A DNA stretch of 64,000 nt from Adiantum capillus-veneris (GCA_014529385.2 CM043945.1:147092241-147156240), one strand, 5' to 3'; shown: positions 10,031 through 22,340, counted from the first letter of the stretch. The notes: generated by a model not told the origin, from the letters alone. Numbers and translations are program-made.

Positions 10031-11895
10031 AGCACTACTTAGCACCACTTCTAGCCTCGACCAACTTTGTCTATACCAACATGTGAACATATATTGCAAG
10101 GTTGATGACTGTAATTGAGGATGAGCCTTCTTTTGAGGAATTTTTTGATCATGTGGCTGATTATAAAGATAAAATGAAGACTCCCTCATGGAGTTTACAA
10201 GATCTTGTTTTGCTGCTGATCGTAAAGGATCTAGCAAGTTGGGTGTGGCAAACTATGTTGGGTGCATTTTCGACACCCCAAGTTTTGTAAATTTGTACAT
10301 ATGTACATACGTACATGACTCGTGATGTGAAAAGGGTGTGTGGGATTTGTTTTTGTGGGTTTCTTAGCTTGCTTTAGTAAGCACATGTACATGCCGGGCA
10401 CGTCACTAGTGTAGCACCAGCTGTCGGGTTACCGCAAGTGCCCGTTAGTGAATTTCTTCAGGCGAGACTTGTATATAACTAAAATTGATGTAAAAGCGTA
10501 AAAATGTTCAACCAAAATTCATAAATATGTAGGTTTTATCTCGTTGTGCCTCCTTGATGCTTTTGAATGAATTTTTTTCCCTTGCCTTACTTTCTCTACA
10601 TGTACTCATACTGTGACAGCTCTCTGTTCGCATCAAATTTTTACATAGCAACATGTAGAATCAATTTTTATCATCTTCAGATTTTTTGCCGGTTATTTTT
10701 CAAGCTTTATTCCAAGATTTAAAGTGCCCCAATAGGAATTGTGCTCTTCAAGTTACAAATAGTTCTCTGCAGGGTTATGGCTATGATAGCCTAGTGGCAA
10801 AATGTGTACGCACAGATCGGGAGGGCATATATCTATGAATTGTGGAGTTGATGCTTGAAATTGTGGATTTGATGTTGAAATTGTGGGTTTGTGATGTTTG
10901 ATTGTGAAAGGGGGGGCCCTTGTATTCATATGTATCGGTCGGTGTGTGTTGTAAATACGTGCTTCCACAGGGTTTTGCTCCTATGTGCTATGGTCCTCTG
11001 GGTGGGTGTGTGCTTGTAAATTCCCAAGGGAGCATAGGAATTTTGGTTGGGGTTTAATAAGATTTGTTTTGATTTACTTTTGGGTGTTGAGTTTGAAGTT
11101 TGAACATTGTTGGGCTATAAATCTAGAGAGGTGTCCCATTTTTTCTTTTGCCCAACAACATCAACTTAAAATGGTACAAATTGGGGCTACAACCACGTCT
11201 CCTTGGGGCACAAAGATATAACGATGAGGATCTATGTGAAAGACCATATCTATAGAGATGCTAGTTGACCTCCTAAAGGGGAATTTGATTCAGCAACATC
11301 GCTCAATGACCAAGAGATACCTACCTGGCTATAGACTATAGCACATCTTTGGATGTGTGGAGCGTACAAGTGTGAGAGCTTGGCAAGAGAACATTGTATC
11401 CTATAGAGATGATTAGAATAAAAAGATTATATTCATGAATCATTTCTTGAGGAATTGTTTAAAAATTTTGGTTGGAATCAAATGTATGCTTGAATGAGGT
11501 AGCCCCAAAATTTTGTGATGAAGAGGGCTATGATAGAGTACCCATCTAGATGGCAAGAATTCTAATGGAATTAGAGAGAGAAGAGATTCCCAATTGGATT
11601 GGTGAATGCAGGTTCAAAAAACATCATTTGCCCATAGTCACGAAAATGTTGGAGAAGATCCATAACGCTGCTAAAAGGAGTAAGAAAGCCTAGGCTAATA
11701 AAGTAAAGGTTCAAGAGAAAGCTAAACTACACGTTTTAAAGCAAAAAGAACAAAGCCACAACTTGCAGCTTCTCCCATAACCCAAAAATGGCATCTCTTG
11801 GAATTGAACCAATCCAAATGGAGCATAATTGTCTTTGAGGCATAGATGTATTCATTAAAATATAGCTTCTGGATGGATCAATGAAGTGATCAATT
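10031..11895. other. Mostly unassigned non-coding DNA
   Basis: Nothing here is recognisable with confidence. A short open frame at 10,102-10,290 follows the gag remnant but matches no gag piece seen elsewhere in the window. A perfect 12-bp palindrome GTACATATGTAC lies at 10,295-10,306. The stretch probably contains old retroelement DNA, since a protease fragment follows on the plus strand at 11.9 kb. Confidence 0.35.
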
Positions 11896-12261
11896 GTGGA
11901 CATAAGAGAAAGAGTCAATGTCATCAACTATTCTACATACATGAGGATTACAGATACACCACTGCCAAAAAATCACATAGAGCTAAAAGCTACAAATCAA
12001 GGGAAGATCGTTAGCTTAGGCCAAGTCAATTTGTCAATCAATATCAACATCCATCAATGTCCACATCAATTTCATATAATGGCATATACAAATCTCAACA
12101 AAGCAGACATCCTAGGTGTTCCTTGGATGCGGATATACAAAGCAGCTTTGTATTGGCAAGATTATGTATTAAAGTTCATACTTAATGACACCTCTTATGT
12201 CACTCCATCAGCTAAGAGTGATCATATATGGGAAATAGAGGCCATTGTTGTGGATCCATAG
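11896..12261 (+). pseudogene. Retropepsin-like fragment
   Basis: This 121-codon frame has the layout of the second half of a retroelement aspartic protease: LKATNQGKIVSLGQVNL, then IHQCPHQFHIMAYTNL, then ADILGVPWM with a hydrophobic strand after it. The I-L-G-x-x-W/F-M motif is typical of gypsy and pararetrovirus proteases. The catalytic D-S/T-G would lie before the first residue and is not present. There is no RT downstream, so this is an isolated fragment. The parent family is not clear. Confidence 0.55.
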
Positions 12262-13459
12262 CAAGCCATGACACCTATGCCTGTAGAACATTTCAACAAA
12301 TAGTCAACAAGGCAGGCATGGGCGAAGAAATCAATCATGGCCAACAAACATAAGCAGACAAGGCAACAACCAAAAAAAATGGCAGAGTACTCCTACAAAA
12401 TCTCAATAACTCTCTAGAAATTATACTTAGAAATGGAAACCAAAATGACAATCAAATTTCACTGCAAGACTATCCATGTATCAATGGACTCCAAAGTAAA
12501 CACAAAACCAACCCCACCTAGTGCAAACAACTTAGAAATGGAGATTGAAACAACCAACTCAATGTTTAACTCATCTGTGTCCACCAACCACAACCACTAA
12601 GTAAAAGTGGGTACATAAGCCACCAAGGACGACTCAAATCATGACACAGTTTCTTCAAAAAAGCACAATCAAAATCACGTTTGTTCGGAAAATATAGTAT
12701 AGTTGAATCCTCTATCGCAAAGACCAATGAACAAATAGTTTAGTACGCACATCTTGCACAACATAATGTTACCCGATGCATTTCTTCCATTGGAATAATA
12801 GGGCCACATTACACGGCCTTGCATGGACACAACATTACCACCCATACACATTGCATGACCTTTCATCCAAGAATGACTCATAATGGGAAAGGGGGGTAGC
12901 AGCCTATGGGTACTACAAGATGATGATAATTCATGTGTATAGTGTACAAAGTGAATTTTTGCTTAATTTTTTACTTCATTTCGCTTTTTTATTCGGTTCT
13001 CACGTCTTATCATGCATATTGATGAGCCATACTGACCAAAGTGCAGCAATCATGATGCCTAGAGAATGACAGTATACATATACAAGCATGATAAATTTCT
13101 TTGGATAATTTTCATCCGCATAATAATAAGAATCAAGATCTAGTTAATAAGAATCAAGATCTAATAAAAATACCCAAAGAGCCTTGATCGAGTTTTGAAG
13201 CAAACACAAAATCAGCAAACCAAGAGATGCAAGGATGGCAGGTTTCAAAGAACTTGGTACAAATGAAAATTTTGCCCAACTTATGGATGGTCAATTTCAC
13301 AAAATCAAGGGCAAACAATGATAGGTCCAAATCACGAGTCGTGTGAGCCGTAGGTGATATGAAGGAAGCAACCAAAGCAAAGAAGGTAAGTGTACACTTG
13401 CGGTGCTAGGTAAGTAAGATACATATATCTAGGGTAGGTCACTTTAGGCCTTATTCGCA

Positions 13460-13460
<1 letters not shown>
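12262..13460. other. No recognisable gene
   Basis: This is AT-rich non-coding DNA. A 19-bp direct duplication (TAATAAGAATCAAGATCTA) lies at 13,124-13,142 and 13,145-13,163. I see nothing else. Confidence 0.4.
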
Positions 13461-13513
<53 letters not shown>

Positions 13514-13514
13514 T

Positions 13515-13604
<90 letters not shown>
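13461..13604 (+). repeat. Compound (GT)n(GA)n microsatellite
   Basis: About 25 GT units run directly into about 44 GA units through a short GAGTGAGT hinge. The same GT-then-GA order appears at 20,971-21,046, 22,018-22,088, 23,419-23,500 and 24,481-24,614. Confidence 0.97.
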
Positions 13605-13607
<3 letters not shown>

Positions 13608-13909
13608 TGTTGTTTGGTGACCTAGATCACGCATTGCTTTTTTTCCTACTACTACAAGCCATCAGGGCCACTACGCTCCACTATATTTTTTGACCGATAC
13701 AATCTATGTGCCTCATTTGACATGTCTAAGTGGGTTACATAGCACAAAAGACACCAAATAACCACAACAAGCAAAATGAAAACGGATTTTTTGCAAGGAG
13801 TTCAATGCTCGAAGGAGGATAAAAAATAACCCAAATTCAAAACAACTGGGAGAAACACAGAGAAAGTTAAGTGCTTCAAGGATACCTACTTAAATTTCAA
13901 TTTGGTAGT

Positions 13910-14045
13910 GGAACATGGATCATAATCCATGTTCCCTAGCACCCAAACCTAGAAATATTTCAGCAAGAGACTCCCCCGACCCACACCAATACTTTGTAGC
14001 AAGAACAATGAGAAAAGGAGTCCCAACATGGATAAGCATCCATGG
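13910..14045. repeat. Two more ACATGGAT palindromes
   Basis: The first copy (13,910-13,935) has perfect 11-bp arms around CATA: GGAACATGGAT and ATCCATGTTCC. The second (14,026-14,045) is ACATGGAT-AAGC-ATCCATGG. This is the same palindrome as in the leader of element A, 12 kb away, although the surrounding sequence is not obviously similar. The copies sit about 300 bp before a chromodomain fragment. Confidence 0.8.
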
Positions 14046-14235
14046 CCCCCAATAGTGCATATCTGGACAAAAACTTGTGAGTAGTTAGAGCATAGCCTTG
14101 GGAGGCCACCCCTAAATTTTGGTTGAATTCGAGCATAGTTTGGCCAAAAAATCCCAAATTTTTCCTAAGACTCCAAATGGTCATTTTGACTAGAGCAGGT
14201 ATCAAAGATGAAAAACCCCAAAACTTGGTGTCTTA

Positions 14236-14398
14236 GATCGGTGAGAAGTTGAGGAACTTGATGAGATCTTGGTACCTGAGAAAGTTTTGGCACATAACCC
14301 TTCGTGGGTGATGTGCCAGAAGATATGCCAGATGAGGATCGGCGAGAAGTTGAGGAACTTGATGAGATCTTGATACCTGAGCAAGTTTTGGCACATAA
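14236..14398 (+). repeat. Tandem duplication before a chromodomain
   Basis: A 62-bp block beginning GATCGGTGAGAAGTTGAGGA is repeated 101 bp downstream (14,236 and 14,337) with about three differences. It encodes the acidic stretch REVEELDEILIPEQVLAHK in front of the chromodomain, so the integrase tail was duplicated locally. Confidence 0.85.
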
Positions 14399-14573
14399 GG
14401 ACAAAAAAGTTAAAGGACAAGTTGCAAGACGCTATTTGGTGAAGTTCAAGAACTATCCGCCTTTGGTTGCAAAGTGGATGGAATATAAGCTTTTAGATGG
14501 TTTTTATAGGGTATTCACTAGGTCAAGGGGCAGAGAAACAGAAAAGTTTCAAAGTGGCACTAAACAAGTTTGA
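14304..14573 (+). pseudogene. Integrase C-terminal chromodomain fragment
   Basis: The frame reads PEQVLAHKDKKVKG, then RRYLVKFKNYPPLVAKWM. This matches the gypsy integrase tail and chromodomain core (YLVKWKxxPxxxxTWE). In chromoviruses the domain directs integration to modified chromatin. The aromatic cage is partly kept (Y, W) and the usual acidic residue after W is replaced. No integrase core precedes it; non-coding DNA with palindromes does, so this is a 3' remnant. Confidence 0.72.
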
Positions 14574-14847
14574 TGTGGTGGTGTCTCTCTCCAACCCACA
14601 ACCCGACCCCCAAGGGGTGCAATCCATGCAGGATCGCCACATGGCACTATGTGATGAAGAAGTCCAAAAGCACATGATATATATGAAAAACCATGGCTAC
14701 CCATTCAATATCGCAAAAGAGATAGGGAGCTTTGGCTATGGCTCCCTCCCCCCTCCCATACCATGGTGCTGTGTGAGTGGCCCTCACGGGCGTGAGTTGC
14801 ATTGGCTAGTATTCATGGCGGTGGGTAGGCTTTGACCTATGCTGACA
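14514..14847 (+). repeat. Gypsy 3' end, inverted copy of 20,569-20,840
   Basis: From TTCACTAGGTCAAGG to ATGCTGACA the sequence matches the reverse complement of 20,569-20,840, with several indels. Both cover the end of the chromodomain frame and the following untranslated region. The two copies bracket about 5.7 kb in inverted orientation. Confidence 0.8.
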
Positions 14848-14850
14848 ATT

Positions 14851-15006
14851 GGTAAAGCCCAGGGAACTGCCCAGCTTGGATTCACTGCCCAACCTCCTTT
14901 ATATAGCCCCTGGCTATTGAATCCCCTATTCCACACTGGCAGTCGGCCACTTATTACTCGCCTAGGTTTGTGACCTCCCTTGGATATGCCCTTGGCATGA
15001 CTCCCC
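14851..15006 (-). mobile_element. LTR-like fragment X (copy of 19,961-20,106)
   Basis: Runs such as AAAGCCCAGGGAACTGCCCAG and ATATAGCCCC are shared with the LTR at 19,961-20,560. Read on the minus strand it contains GGCTATATAAAGGAGG, a good TATA box, and would end GGGCTTTACC. It abuts a plus-strand gypsy 3' end, so the two pieces are in opposite orientation. A further block (TGACCTCCCTTGGATATGCCCTTGGCAT, shortened forms) recurs at 16,981-17,008. Confidence 0.65.
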
Positions 15007-17615
15007 CCTTTGGAGAAGCGTTTTTGTCCTTGAAAACAAGAGTGAGTATACATTAATGTTTTCCAGAGTGTCATCCTTCATGGATCTAACTATTTTCTTA
15101 GCCCGAACACAGTTCAGTAGGAGGTTCAATGAAAACAAGAGTAACATCTTGATTTTCCACATTGTTGTCCATTTGTATCCATCTTTTATTACCAGATCAT
15201 ATCCAATCATAGTGTGTAGACTCCATTTAGAACGAGCATGATCATGCTAAACGGATTATTACAACAAAGATGTACCTGAAAGAGTACCACTTTTCCCTTT
15301 CCATGAAAGTAACTTGCTGGCATAACTCATCATCCAAGTTTAAGTCCTTGACTTGTTTGCAAATTTCATCAGTAAACGACCCCACCATAACTAGTGTTCA
15401 AGGTAGAACCTGACTTAAACATGAAGGGACTAAACTGAGTCACAAACATGCTTTACCTTATTGTAAGTAACACCAACTGAGCAATACATTCTTGCTAATT
15501 GGATTGCTTAGTGCTAACATACGCACTTTGCATATCCATGAAGCACAAGAGTACACTTGTAACTTGTAATTTGCATCCTCTTTGGATTCTGATAGTATTG
15601 AGATGTGTTTTTCTTACGGTTTACAGACAGCCGTCCCACATGCCTGGTAAACAGGGATCACAATATCATACAATATTGTTGAGCAAACAAAAATGTCATG
15701 AAGAACCATCTTGGCTAACTTGAAAATTCCACAAGCACTCAAACCGAGCCATTACCTCTATTGGTGATCAGTAGACCCAAAAGTAATCTCAATTAGATAC
15801 TGCACATAGAGTGCAAAATTCTTCATAGCACTAATGTGATGAATATGCATGCCGCTCCAAATCAGCATTTGCTAAACACTAGGGCCCATAACACCTAGTG
15901 TGCATGCATTTAGAAAAAAAGAGATGTGAACCTATATATCCATTATCATCCTTGCCAATGCTTATGGCGAATGTGATGCTCCTAGCACACATTAAAGAGG
16001 AATGTAAATAGTTCTAAAAGGAAATTAAATCCTTTATGCTGCAATTAGTTGCAAGCCGTGATGAAACATTTGGACCATAATAGAAGTTGAAACATTAATC
16101 ACTTCTAGGTACAACCAATAAAACCTTTTCATTAACAACACATAGACTTTCTATATGCTAAAACACCCATATGTAATGTTGTTTAGCTGCACTTGTACCG
16201 TAACAAGTCATTCTAAGTATCCGACAATTTTTGGCCATCGAAATTGCTCTTGATATGTCGTGTTGAAAATGGTCTAGAAAACAGATGTGACCAACACCTA
16301 GGGACTTTGTCGTGACACATACTCGAAAATAGTGGGTGCCAGTGTCCATCCCAAAGATTCATATTCTCCACATGTGGAATATGTCTCATGTAAGGATGTC
16401 TAGAAAAAGAGAATCCTTGAAGTACAAGATTTACTTGTGTGTGGAGGTAACTGCAAACACTCTACGACAGGAGTGAGAGTGACCCTCATTAGCCTTGCTC
16501 CACACTGGCTAAACCGAACTCCTTGAGTTCCTAGACCATGTTGTATCTCATGTGACATGTGCCAAATAAAATCCTACAAGTGTGTCCATAGTTGGGCAGT
16601 GTAAAAATTTATTTGGACACTACATCCCAAATTTCTTGGCTCTTACCTGACCTTGTCATCTTGCTGAAGAGCGAAAATGGATGAAAACATAGAAGTTTAT
16701 GCATCCTACTTGGAAAAGAAAACATAAAGCCAAATCAGATACGTACCTAGAGGATGAACATAGTGTTCACTTATTCGTAGTGAAAGGTATCTGTCCAAAT
16801 TTCCCGCCTGCAAAGGCATAGGAACACTAATTAGAAATTAGGGAAATGCAAGTAGTATTGCATATGTAACCGTGGGTGTTACCTTTGCAATCCAGACCCC
16901 TTGGTTAAAGCAACATTGTCAAACCCCTCGGTTAAATGTTGCATGAAAGCTGCTCAACGAGCAGACCTTTGGCCTTTGTCATGACCTCCCTTGGATATGC
17001 CCTTGGCATTTCATTAATTCTGAAGTTGAAATAATTCCACTACCCCTTGGCAGTTTGGGGACTTCTTTCCTTGAAAATGCAAGTGTGAAGGTTCCAAGAA
17101 TTGACCATCAATCCTTACTAAGTGAGTTAGTTATCACAAGCTGGGTCTTACCCCAAAACTGTACTCATATAAGCACTCTTAGTGCTAATAGGAGCTCCAT
17201 TGAAGTTGGAGTCATACTCACAACTAGATCTTTTTTACATCCAAAAGTCCATAATCTTGGGGTGTTTATGAACAATCATGCTGTCTAAAATGCTGGCTTC
17301 ATCCATACACCTTGGTAGAGATAAGCCCTTACGAGTTTAAGAGTTCAAAAACTCAACTTGATTGTCACACTTAAAGTGTGGAGTGCTAAAATAATGCCCA
17401 AAAAATAACTAATGGCAAGACTCTTGCTTGTCCATTACAATCGCTGGGTACTCAACTGAATAGAGCTGTTCGATCTCGAAATCAATCACTGATGGACTAC
17501 AAACAGATGGCTCTTATCCATGCCAAAATGCTTGTAGCCCTTACTGTTACTGTATTGACATAAAAAATATTTCAATGAAATCATGCCTAGTTTCACCTTT
17601 CCCGCATAGAAGTTG

Positions 17616-17655
<40 letters not shown>

Positions 17656-19947
17656 GACGGATTGAAAAAATCCCCTTATTCTAATGTGTTGTATGCCATT
17701 TGAAAATGCTCCAGTGCAGATCATGACTGTGTCAAAGCTTATCCTATAAGTGTACATCATTGTAAATGTACTATACCCTCGTAGAGAGAGGTACCAGAAG
17801 CCACATCTTGACCCACTTACCTTGTATGTGATCGTGATGTATCAAGGTGCACATATATAGCACATTGCCTGTGAATAAACATAAAAATAAAAATGTTTGA
17901 AAACAGTAACAAGTGAGCTCGTCCTTGACAGAGTAGCTAGTGCTATAGCAGAAGTGTATGCAATGATGGGTGTTGTACGTCCATCATACTAGTATGCCAT
18001 GCATACATATCAAAAAATAGAATGATAAGCCCTTGGCTTCAATGACAGTCTCAACCATGTGAGCCACTCGTATACATGCCTTGCTCAATTACACTGGCAT
18101 GGATACATCATAGTGCACCATCGCATAAACTATGAGCTTATATCCACATGGTGCCAAAAATGTGTGCCATTATCGTTAATGTGAAGTCAATCGATAAGAC
18201 CTTGTTGCAAAAGAGAAGCCTTGCTTCACATGAAGTCTAACAAAGCACTTTGCTTTGCACAATTGAAAAATCTTTTTCAAATAAAAGGTTAAATTAAATA
18301 AGAAACAAGTATAACTTGAAATTTACTAACCTTGTCGCTCGCTTGTGGCCAGGTTTCTGGTAATTCTCTTGAATCTGGCTCATATACATATATAATGCTC
18401 AAGTGAGTTAGCATATGTATCATATACACCCTCGTGGGGTGTAAAAAAATGCAGACACTTGCTTTGGTTGATTACGATCTTCCTTGACTATAGATTTGTC
18501 GCGATTGACAGAATCGTTTTAAAACTTTGCATAGGAACCATGTCCTAGCATAAATATAAATCTAGAAGGCGACATAGAGAAACCCCTTGCCTTTAGAGGA
18601 GTTGTCGCTGGTGATACTATCAAGTCTAGCCATAGGTCATGGAGATCCTTGTGAGATGCTAGAGAGGTGGTTTGTACTAAATCCGTGCTGAATTTGGGTT
18701 TGCAAACTAAGCATTGTTCCTTGCCAATTATATATGCAGCAAAATTTTAATGCATATGATAACTATCACAAGTCGTGCTTGTGCTTGGAGTGTCTAAAGT
18801 GCACTATCCTCTAATGCATGCTAGAGCTATGCAATAGAGGTAATACTTTCTCCTTCTCGAGAATATGCTTCATAAGAAATGCACAACCCTACTGTTACAA
18901 AACCAAGTCATACTTGCTTATGAGAAATGTGGAAACAATTACGTATCAATGGATGCAAACATTAACCATTGGAAAACATTGTAACTGTTTTATACTCAAG
19001 CCATGCTTGATTTTGGTCGTCAAACCAATCATTGGTATTTGGACAACCAAAGTTTGCTAAACACAAACCTTGGCAAGATCCAATGGTGCTAGGTTTTTAT
19101 GTCCTGAACAAGCCATGCTTGCACGCGTGCCTAATAACAACACTCATGGCATAAGCCTTGCTTGTGCCTTGATGCAACATGTCCTTGAGGAAAGTACCAA
19201 GCAAAACTGAAATCTATTGCTTACCTCATTAATGCCCTCAAGAAACTTGTTGTGTCGACCACATGACATGTGCTTTCGCGCATCCATTCATGGACCTCAA
19301 TTGTTAGAAATCTTTCATCACACGCCGATATGTTTCAATTAACCCTCCACGATGCTTTTGCTCGTTGAGAGTGTGCTTCTATAGATTTGCATGGTATGCA
19401 TGCCTGCCGATATGCCCTTGCATGGCACAAGTATGGTGGTCTTGCATGCCCTTGCATGCATGTTGGTTCGTAGCCTTGTTAGAATCTACATGTCGAGATC
19501 ACCATGATGCTGCAAACACTGGAAACAACAAATCAATCGGCAAATAAAACCGCTACGGGAAACCCCTCCTGGTATAATTATTTGGCCAACCCCCAAATTG
19601 TAATACCCTTAGTGGGCACCAGGTTTTTAACTTCGTGAGCTCTGAGCGATCGAAAAATGGCGAGCAGTAGAAATCGCGACCAATTTGCTCGTGGTGCTCC
19701 TCGCGCTAGGGCGCTCTGATATGACCCCACCCGCGCTGTCTTTAGTGCATATCACCTTACGGTGCCTGTCCATGGAAGAGCTGCTTCCCGCGGCCGTACC
19801 CTGCCTGTCAAGGGCTTTTGCCCACGGTTCTCGATCACGACCTTCCTGCTTGTCAAGGGTTCTTCCCCACACATCTTTTCATGGCATGCAAAAATCATGT
19901 AAAAGTACAGAGAGACCATGCCCCCCTTCTTTCCCAAAAACATTCAA
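15007..19947. other. Non-coding DNA, probably leader of a minus-strand element
   Basis: About 4.9 kb without any convincing coding frame. If the LTR at 19,961 and its PBS are correct, this is the leader of that minus-strand element, possibly rearranged. It contains an (AG)n run at 17,619-17,652, the 28-bp LTR-like block at 16,981, a 15-bp palindrome (CACACTT-A-AAGTGTG) at 17,366-17,380, and a loose set of AAGC/GCTT palindromes at 18.0-19.2 kb. Confidence 0.45.
18027..19164. repeat. Loose array of AAGC/GCTT palindromes
   Basis: Copies: AAGCC-CTT-GGCTT (18,027-18,039), GAAGC-CTT-GCTTC (18,215-18,227), CACAAG-n5-CTTGTG (18,767-18,783), CAAGT-CAT-ACTTG (18,904-18,916), TCAAGC-CAT-GCTTGA (18,996-19,010), CAAGC-CAT-GCTTG (19,109-19,121) and TAAGC-CTT-GCTTG (19,152-19,164). 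Arms are short and spacing is irregular, so chance contributes, but a 3-nt CAT or CTT centre recurs in six of the seven. Confidence 0.5.
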
Positions 19948-19959
19948 GCTGTGATACAA
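19948..19959 (-). other. Met-type primer-binding site (diverged)
   Basis: The minus strand reads TTGTATCACAGC, two mismatches from TGGTATCAGAGC, one base inside the LTR end at 19,961. It places the internal leader to the left. Confidence 0.55.
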
Positions 19960-19960
19960 A

Positions 19961-20560
19961 TGTAAAGCCCAGGGAACTGCCCAGCCTAGATTCACCGCCT
20001 AACCTCCCTTATATAGCCCCTTGTTACTGAATCCCCTGTTCCACATTGCAGTCGGCCACTTACTGGCCCAGGTCTGTGACCTCCCCTGGATATGCACTTG
20101 GCATGACAAGGAAAATGGCATTGAAAATCTACTCAATCTTGCTTCAAAAAACCTTGTACAATCCTCTCATACAAGCTTTGGCTTCTCCTTCTCAAGCAGG
20201 GGAAAAACCTCGCTCTTGGAAGTTGGCTCCCAAACAATCTCCCCATTGTCCATCAAAAACCCTTCCAAATGGTATAGAAGAACCCATTTAGAGAGGGGGA
20301 TTCGCCTTGTTTCAACAACTTTCTCTCGCCTATCCATCTGTACAACTTCATTTTAGTAATACTGCAGTGTATTTTCCCCTTGGAGAGCGGTGATGCCTCT
20401 TGCTCCTTCCTCTCTCTTTCTCTCTCTCAAGGAATCTTCCCTCTCCCACATGAGCATTAGCGAGGTCGCTATGGGAGGTGGGACCCTCCTCTTTAATACA
20501 AAACTTTGGGGAGGAAGGGGCGGGGCATCAGCCCTCATGTGTGAGCTGACCCCAATCGGC
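19961..20560 (-). mobile_element. LTR of a Met-primed gypsy element (copy Y)
   Basis: The left edge TGTAAAGCCC gives an LTR ending in GGGCTTTACA next to the PBS. A TATA box (GGCTATATAAGGGAGG, minus strand) lies at about 20,006-20,021. To its right, at 20,569-20,840, is the 3' end of a chromodomain gypsy in the same orientation. The single LTR therefore has 3' internal sequence on one side and a PBS on the other. The right edge is approximate. Open frames inside it are not genes. Confidence 0.6.
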
Positions 20561-20568
20561 CACCACCT

Positions 20569-20840
20569 GTCAGCATATGTTCAAGCCAATCCACCGCCAC
20601 GAACACTAGCCAATGTAGCTCACACCCGCAAGGGCCACTCACACAACACCATGGCATGGGACGGGGGAGGGAGCCATAGCCAAGCTACCTCTCTCTTCTA
20701 CGATACCGAATGGGGGTAGCCATGGTTTTGTATATATATCATGTGCGGGTTGTGGGTTGGAGAGAAACACCACCACATCAAACTTGTTTAATGCCACTTT
20801 AAAACTTTTTTGTTTATCTGCTCCTCCTTGACCTAATGAA
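20569..20840 (-). pseudogene. 3' end of chromodomain gypsy element H
   Basis: On the minus strand it encodes the last few codons after the chromodomain (SGQGGADKQKSF-like) and the 3' untranslated region, matching 14,514-14,847. It is cut exactly at 20,840/20,841 by the 5' end of a Helitron copy; the rest of the chromodomain is not found on the other side. Confidence 0.68.
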
Positions 20841-20866
20841 TCCTAATAGATAAAGGGGGAGGGAAT

Positions 20867-20900
<34 letters not shown>

Positions 20901-20970
20901 CCCTCCCCCACACGTGGCAATAGCTCCTTCAACCGGCCAGCTTCGAGGTGTGTGCTCTGCAGCATAGTCG

Positions 20971-21049
<79 letters not shown>

Positions 21050-21158
21050 TGCTGAGAGTTCCACGGGTCGCGTCGACCTCGCACGGCTCGCCTCAATTCA
21101 ATTTTCTTCTACACTTTGGAGTCCGGACGTTTCAATTCGAGCTCACCCCACCCCCTCC

Positions 21159-21190
<32 letters not shown>

Positions 21191-22025
21191 CGTGCGCATG
21201 AGAGAGAGAGACAGTCCGCCTTCGACGTTGGGCTCAGTGAGAGGCAGGCCATAACTTGGGATTCCATGCGAGAAAGAACAGGGGACCCTGTTGCCAGCAA
21301 AAGCGGGCGCGCGCGCTGGGCGGCACGTGAGTCCAGTGCTCTTGAACTTCTTGCGGCGGCTCGCCCAGTACTCTTTTGAAACCACCCAAGCAGGAAGCAG
21401 AGGGATTGCCAACATATCCAAGCTGTTACCAGGGTGCGGCCTGCGCGCAAGCTGATGCTGACAAACATCCGGATGAGGAGTAGTTTGGGTAGGTACGGCT
21501 CCTCGCTGCTGAGCGTGAGGCTTGGCAAGTAGGGCTCCGAGCTACAGAGCACACGAGCTAGGGTTCAACATGAGCGCGCGCAGACAAGGCGGGCACAAAG
21601 GACTTTGATTACATTAAAAAAAAAAAATTGAAGGGAAGAGGACTACTACAAGCCTCAGCGGTAGAAAGAGAGGCAGAAGTCCAAGCGATCCTTGATGGCG
21701 CCTAGCACAGGAAGCCCATACCCACCCGGAATGTCACGAAGGGTAGCTGCTTCTCTACATTAGGCGGGGGGGCAGGGACAGAAGCATGAGTAGAAGCAGG
21801 GGGAGGCGTAGCTGCCATTGATGTGTAGCAAAGTACTCAATGCACAAGCCTATCACGCGGAGTAGAGTAGGAGAGAGCTCTAGATATCCGAGCAGAAGAG
21901 ACGTGAGTCACTGCCCATAACCAACCGCGACCTTTCCACCCATTGGCGGTTCCGGGCGGTCACTTTCCAGAAGTGGGACTGCGGCTGCTCACAAGCCGGC
22001 CATGCATGTTGCATGAGTGTGTGTA

Positions 22026-22091
<66 letters not shown>

Positions 22092-22340
22092 AATGTTATA
22101 TTAACATCGTCAAAGGCCAAAATTCTCCAAATGAAATATTGAGAGAGAGAGAGAGAGGGAGAGGGAGAGGAAATGTTATGTTAACGTCTTCAAAAGGCCA
22201 AACGACCTATGAGATTAATTAAAAAAAATCAGGGCAAGGTCTCTCTATCCCCCCCCCCCCCCGCCCCTCCTCTCTCTCTCTCTCTCCCCAGCTCTCTCTT
22301 GGGATGGTTTCCTACGACATTAAAAACTTTCTTCTTCTTC
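20841..22340 (+). mobile_element. Helitron copy 1 (5' portion)
   Basis: It begins TCCTAATAGATAAAGGGGGA after an A, a Helitron-like TC start in an A|T target. The next 1.5 kb matches copy 2 (23,309-24,880) closely through CCTTCAACCGG, CGAGGTGTGTGCTCTGCAGC, ACTTGGGATTCCATGCGAGA and GCGGTTCCGGGCGGTCACTT. It contains poly-C tracts (20,869-20,897; 21,161-21,189; 22,249-22,262) and GT/GA microsatellites. No Helitron 3' end is visible before copy 2 starts, so it is truncated or nested. No Rep/helicase gene is present: non-autonomous. Confidence 0.7.

Noticed and set aside
19627-20719. GC-richer open frames around 19.6-20.7 kb
   Set aside because: They overlap an LTR and PBS arrangement and change frame between the two LTR-like copies.
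20869-20897. Poly-C tract as a functional element
   Set aside because: The same position in copy 2 has a different length; homopolymer expansion or sequencing uncertainty is the simpler explanation.
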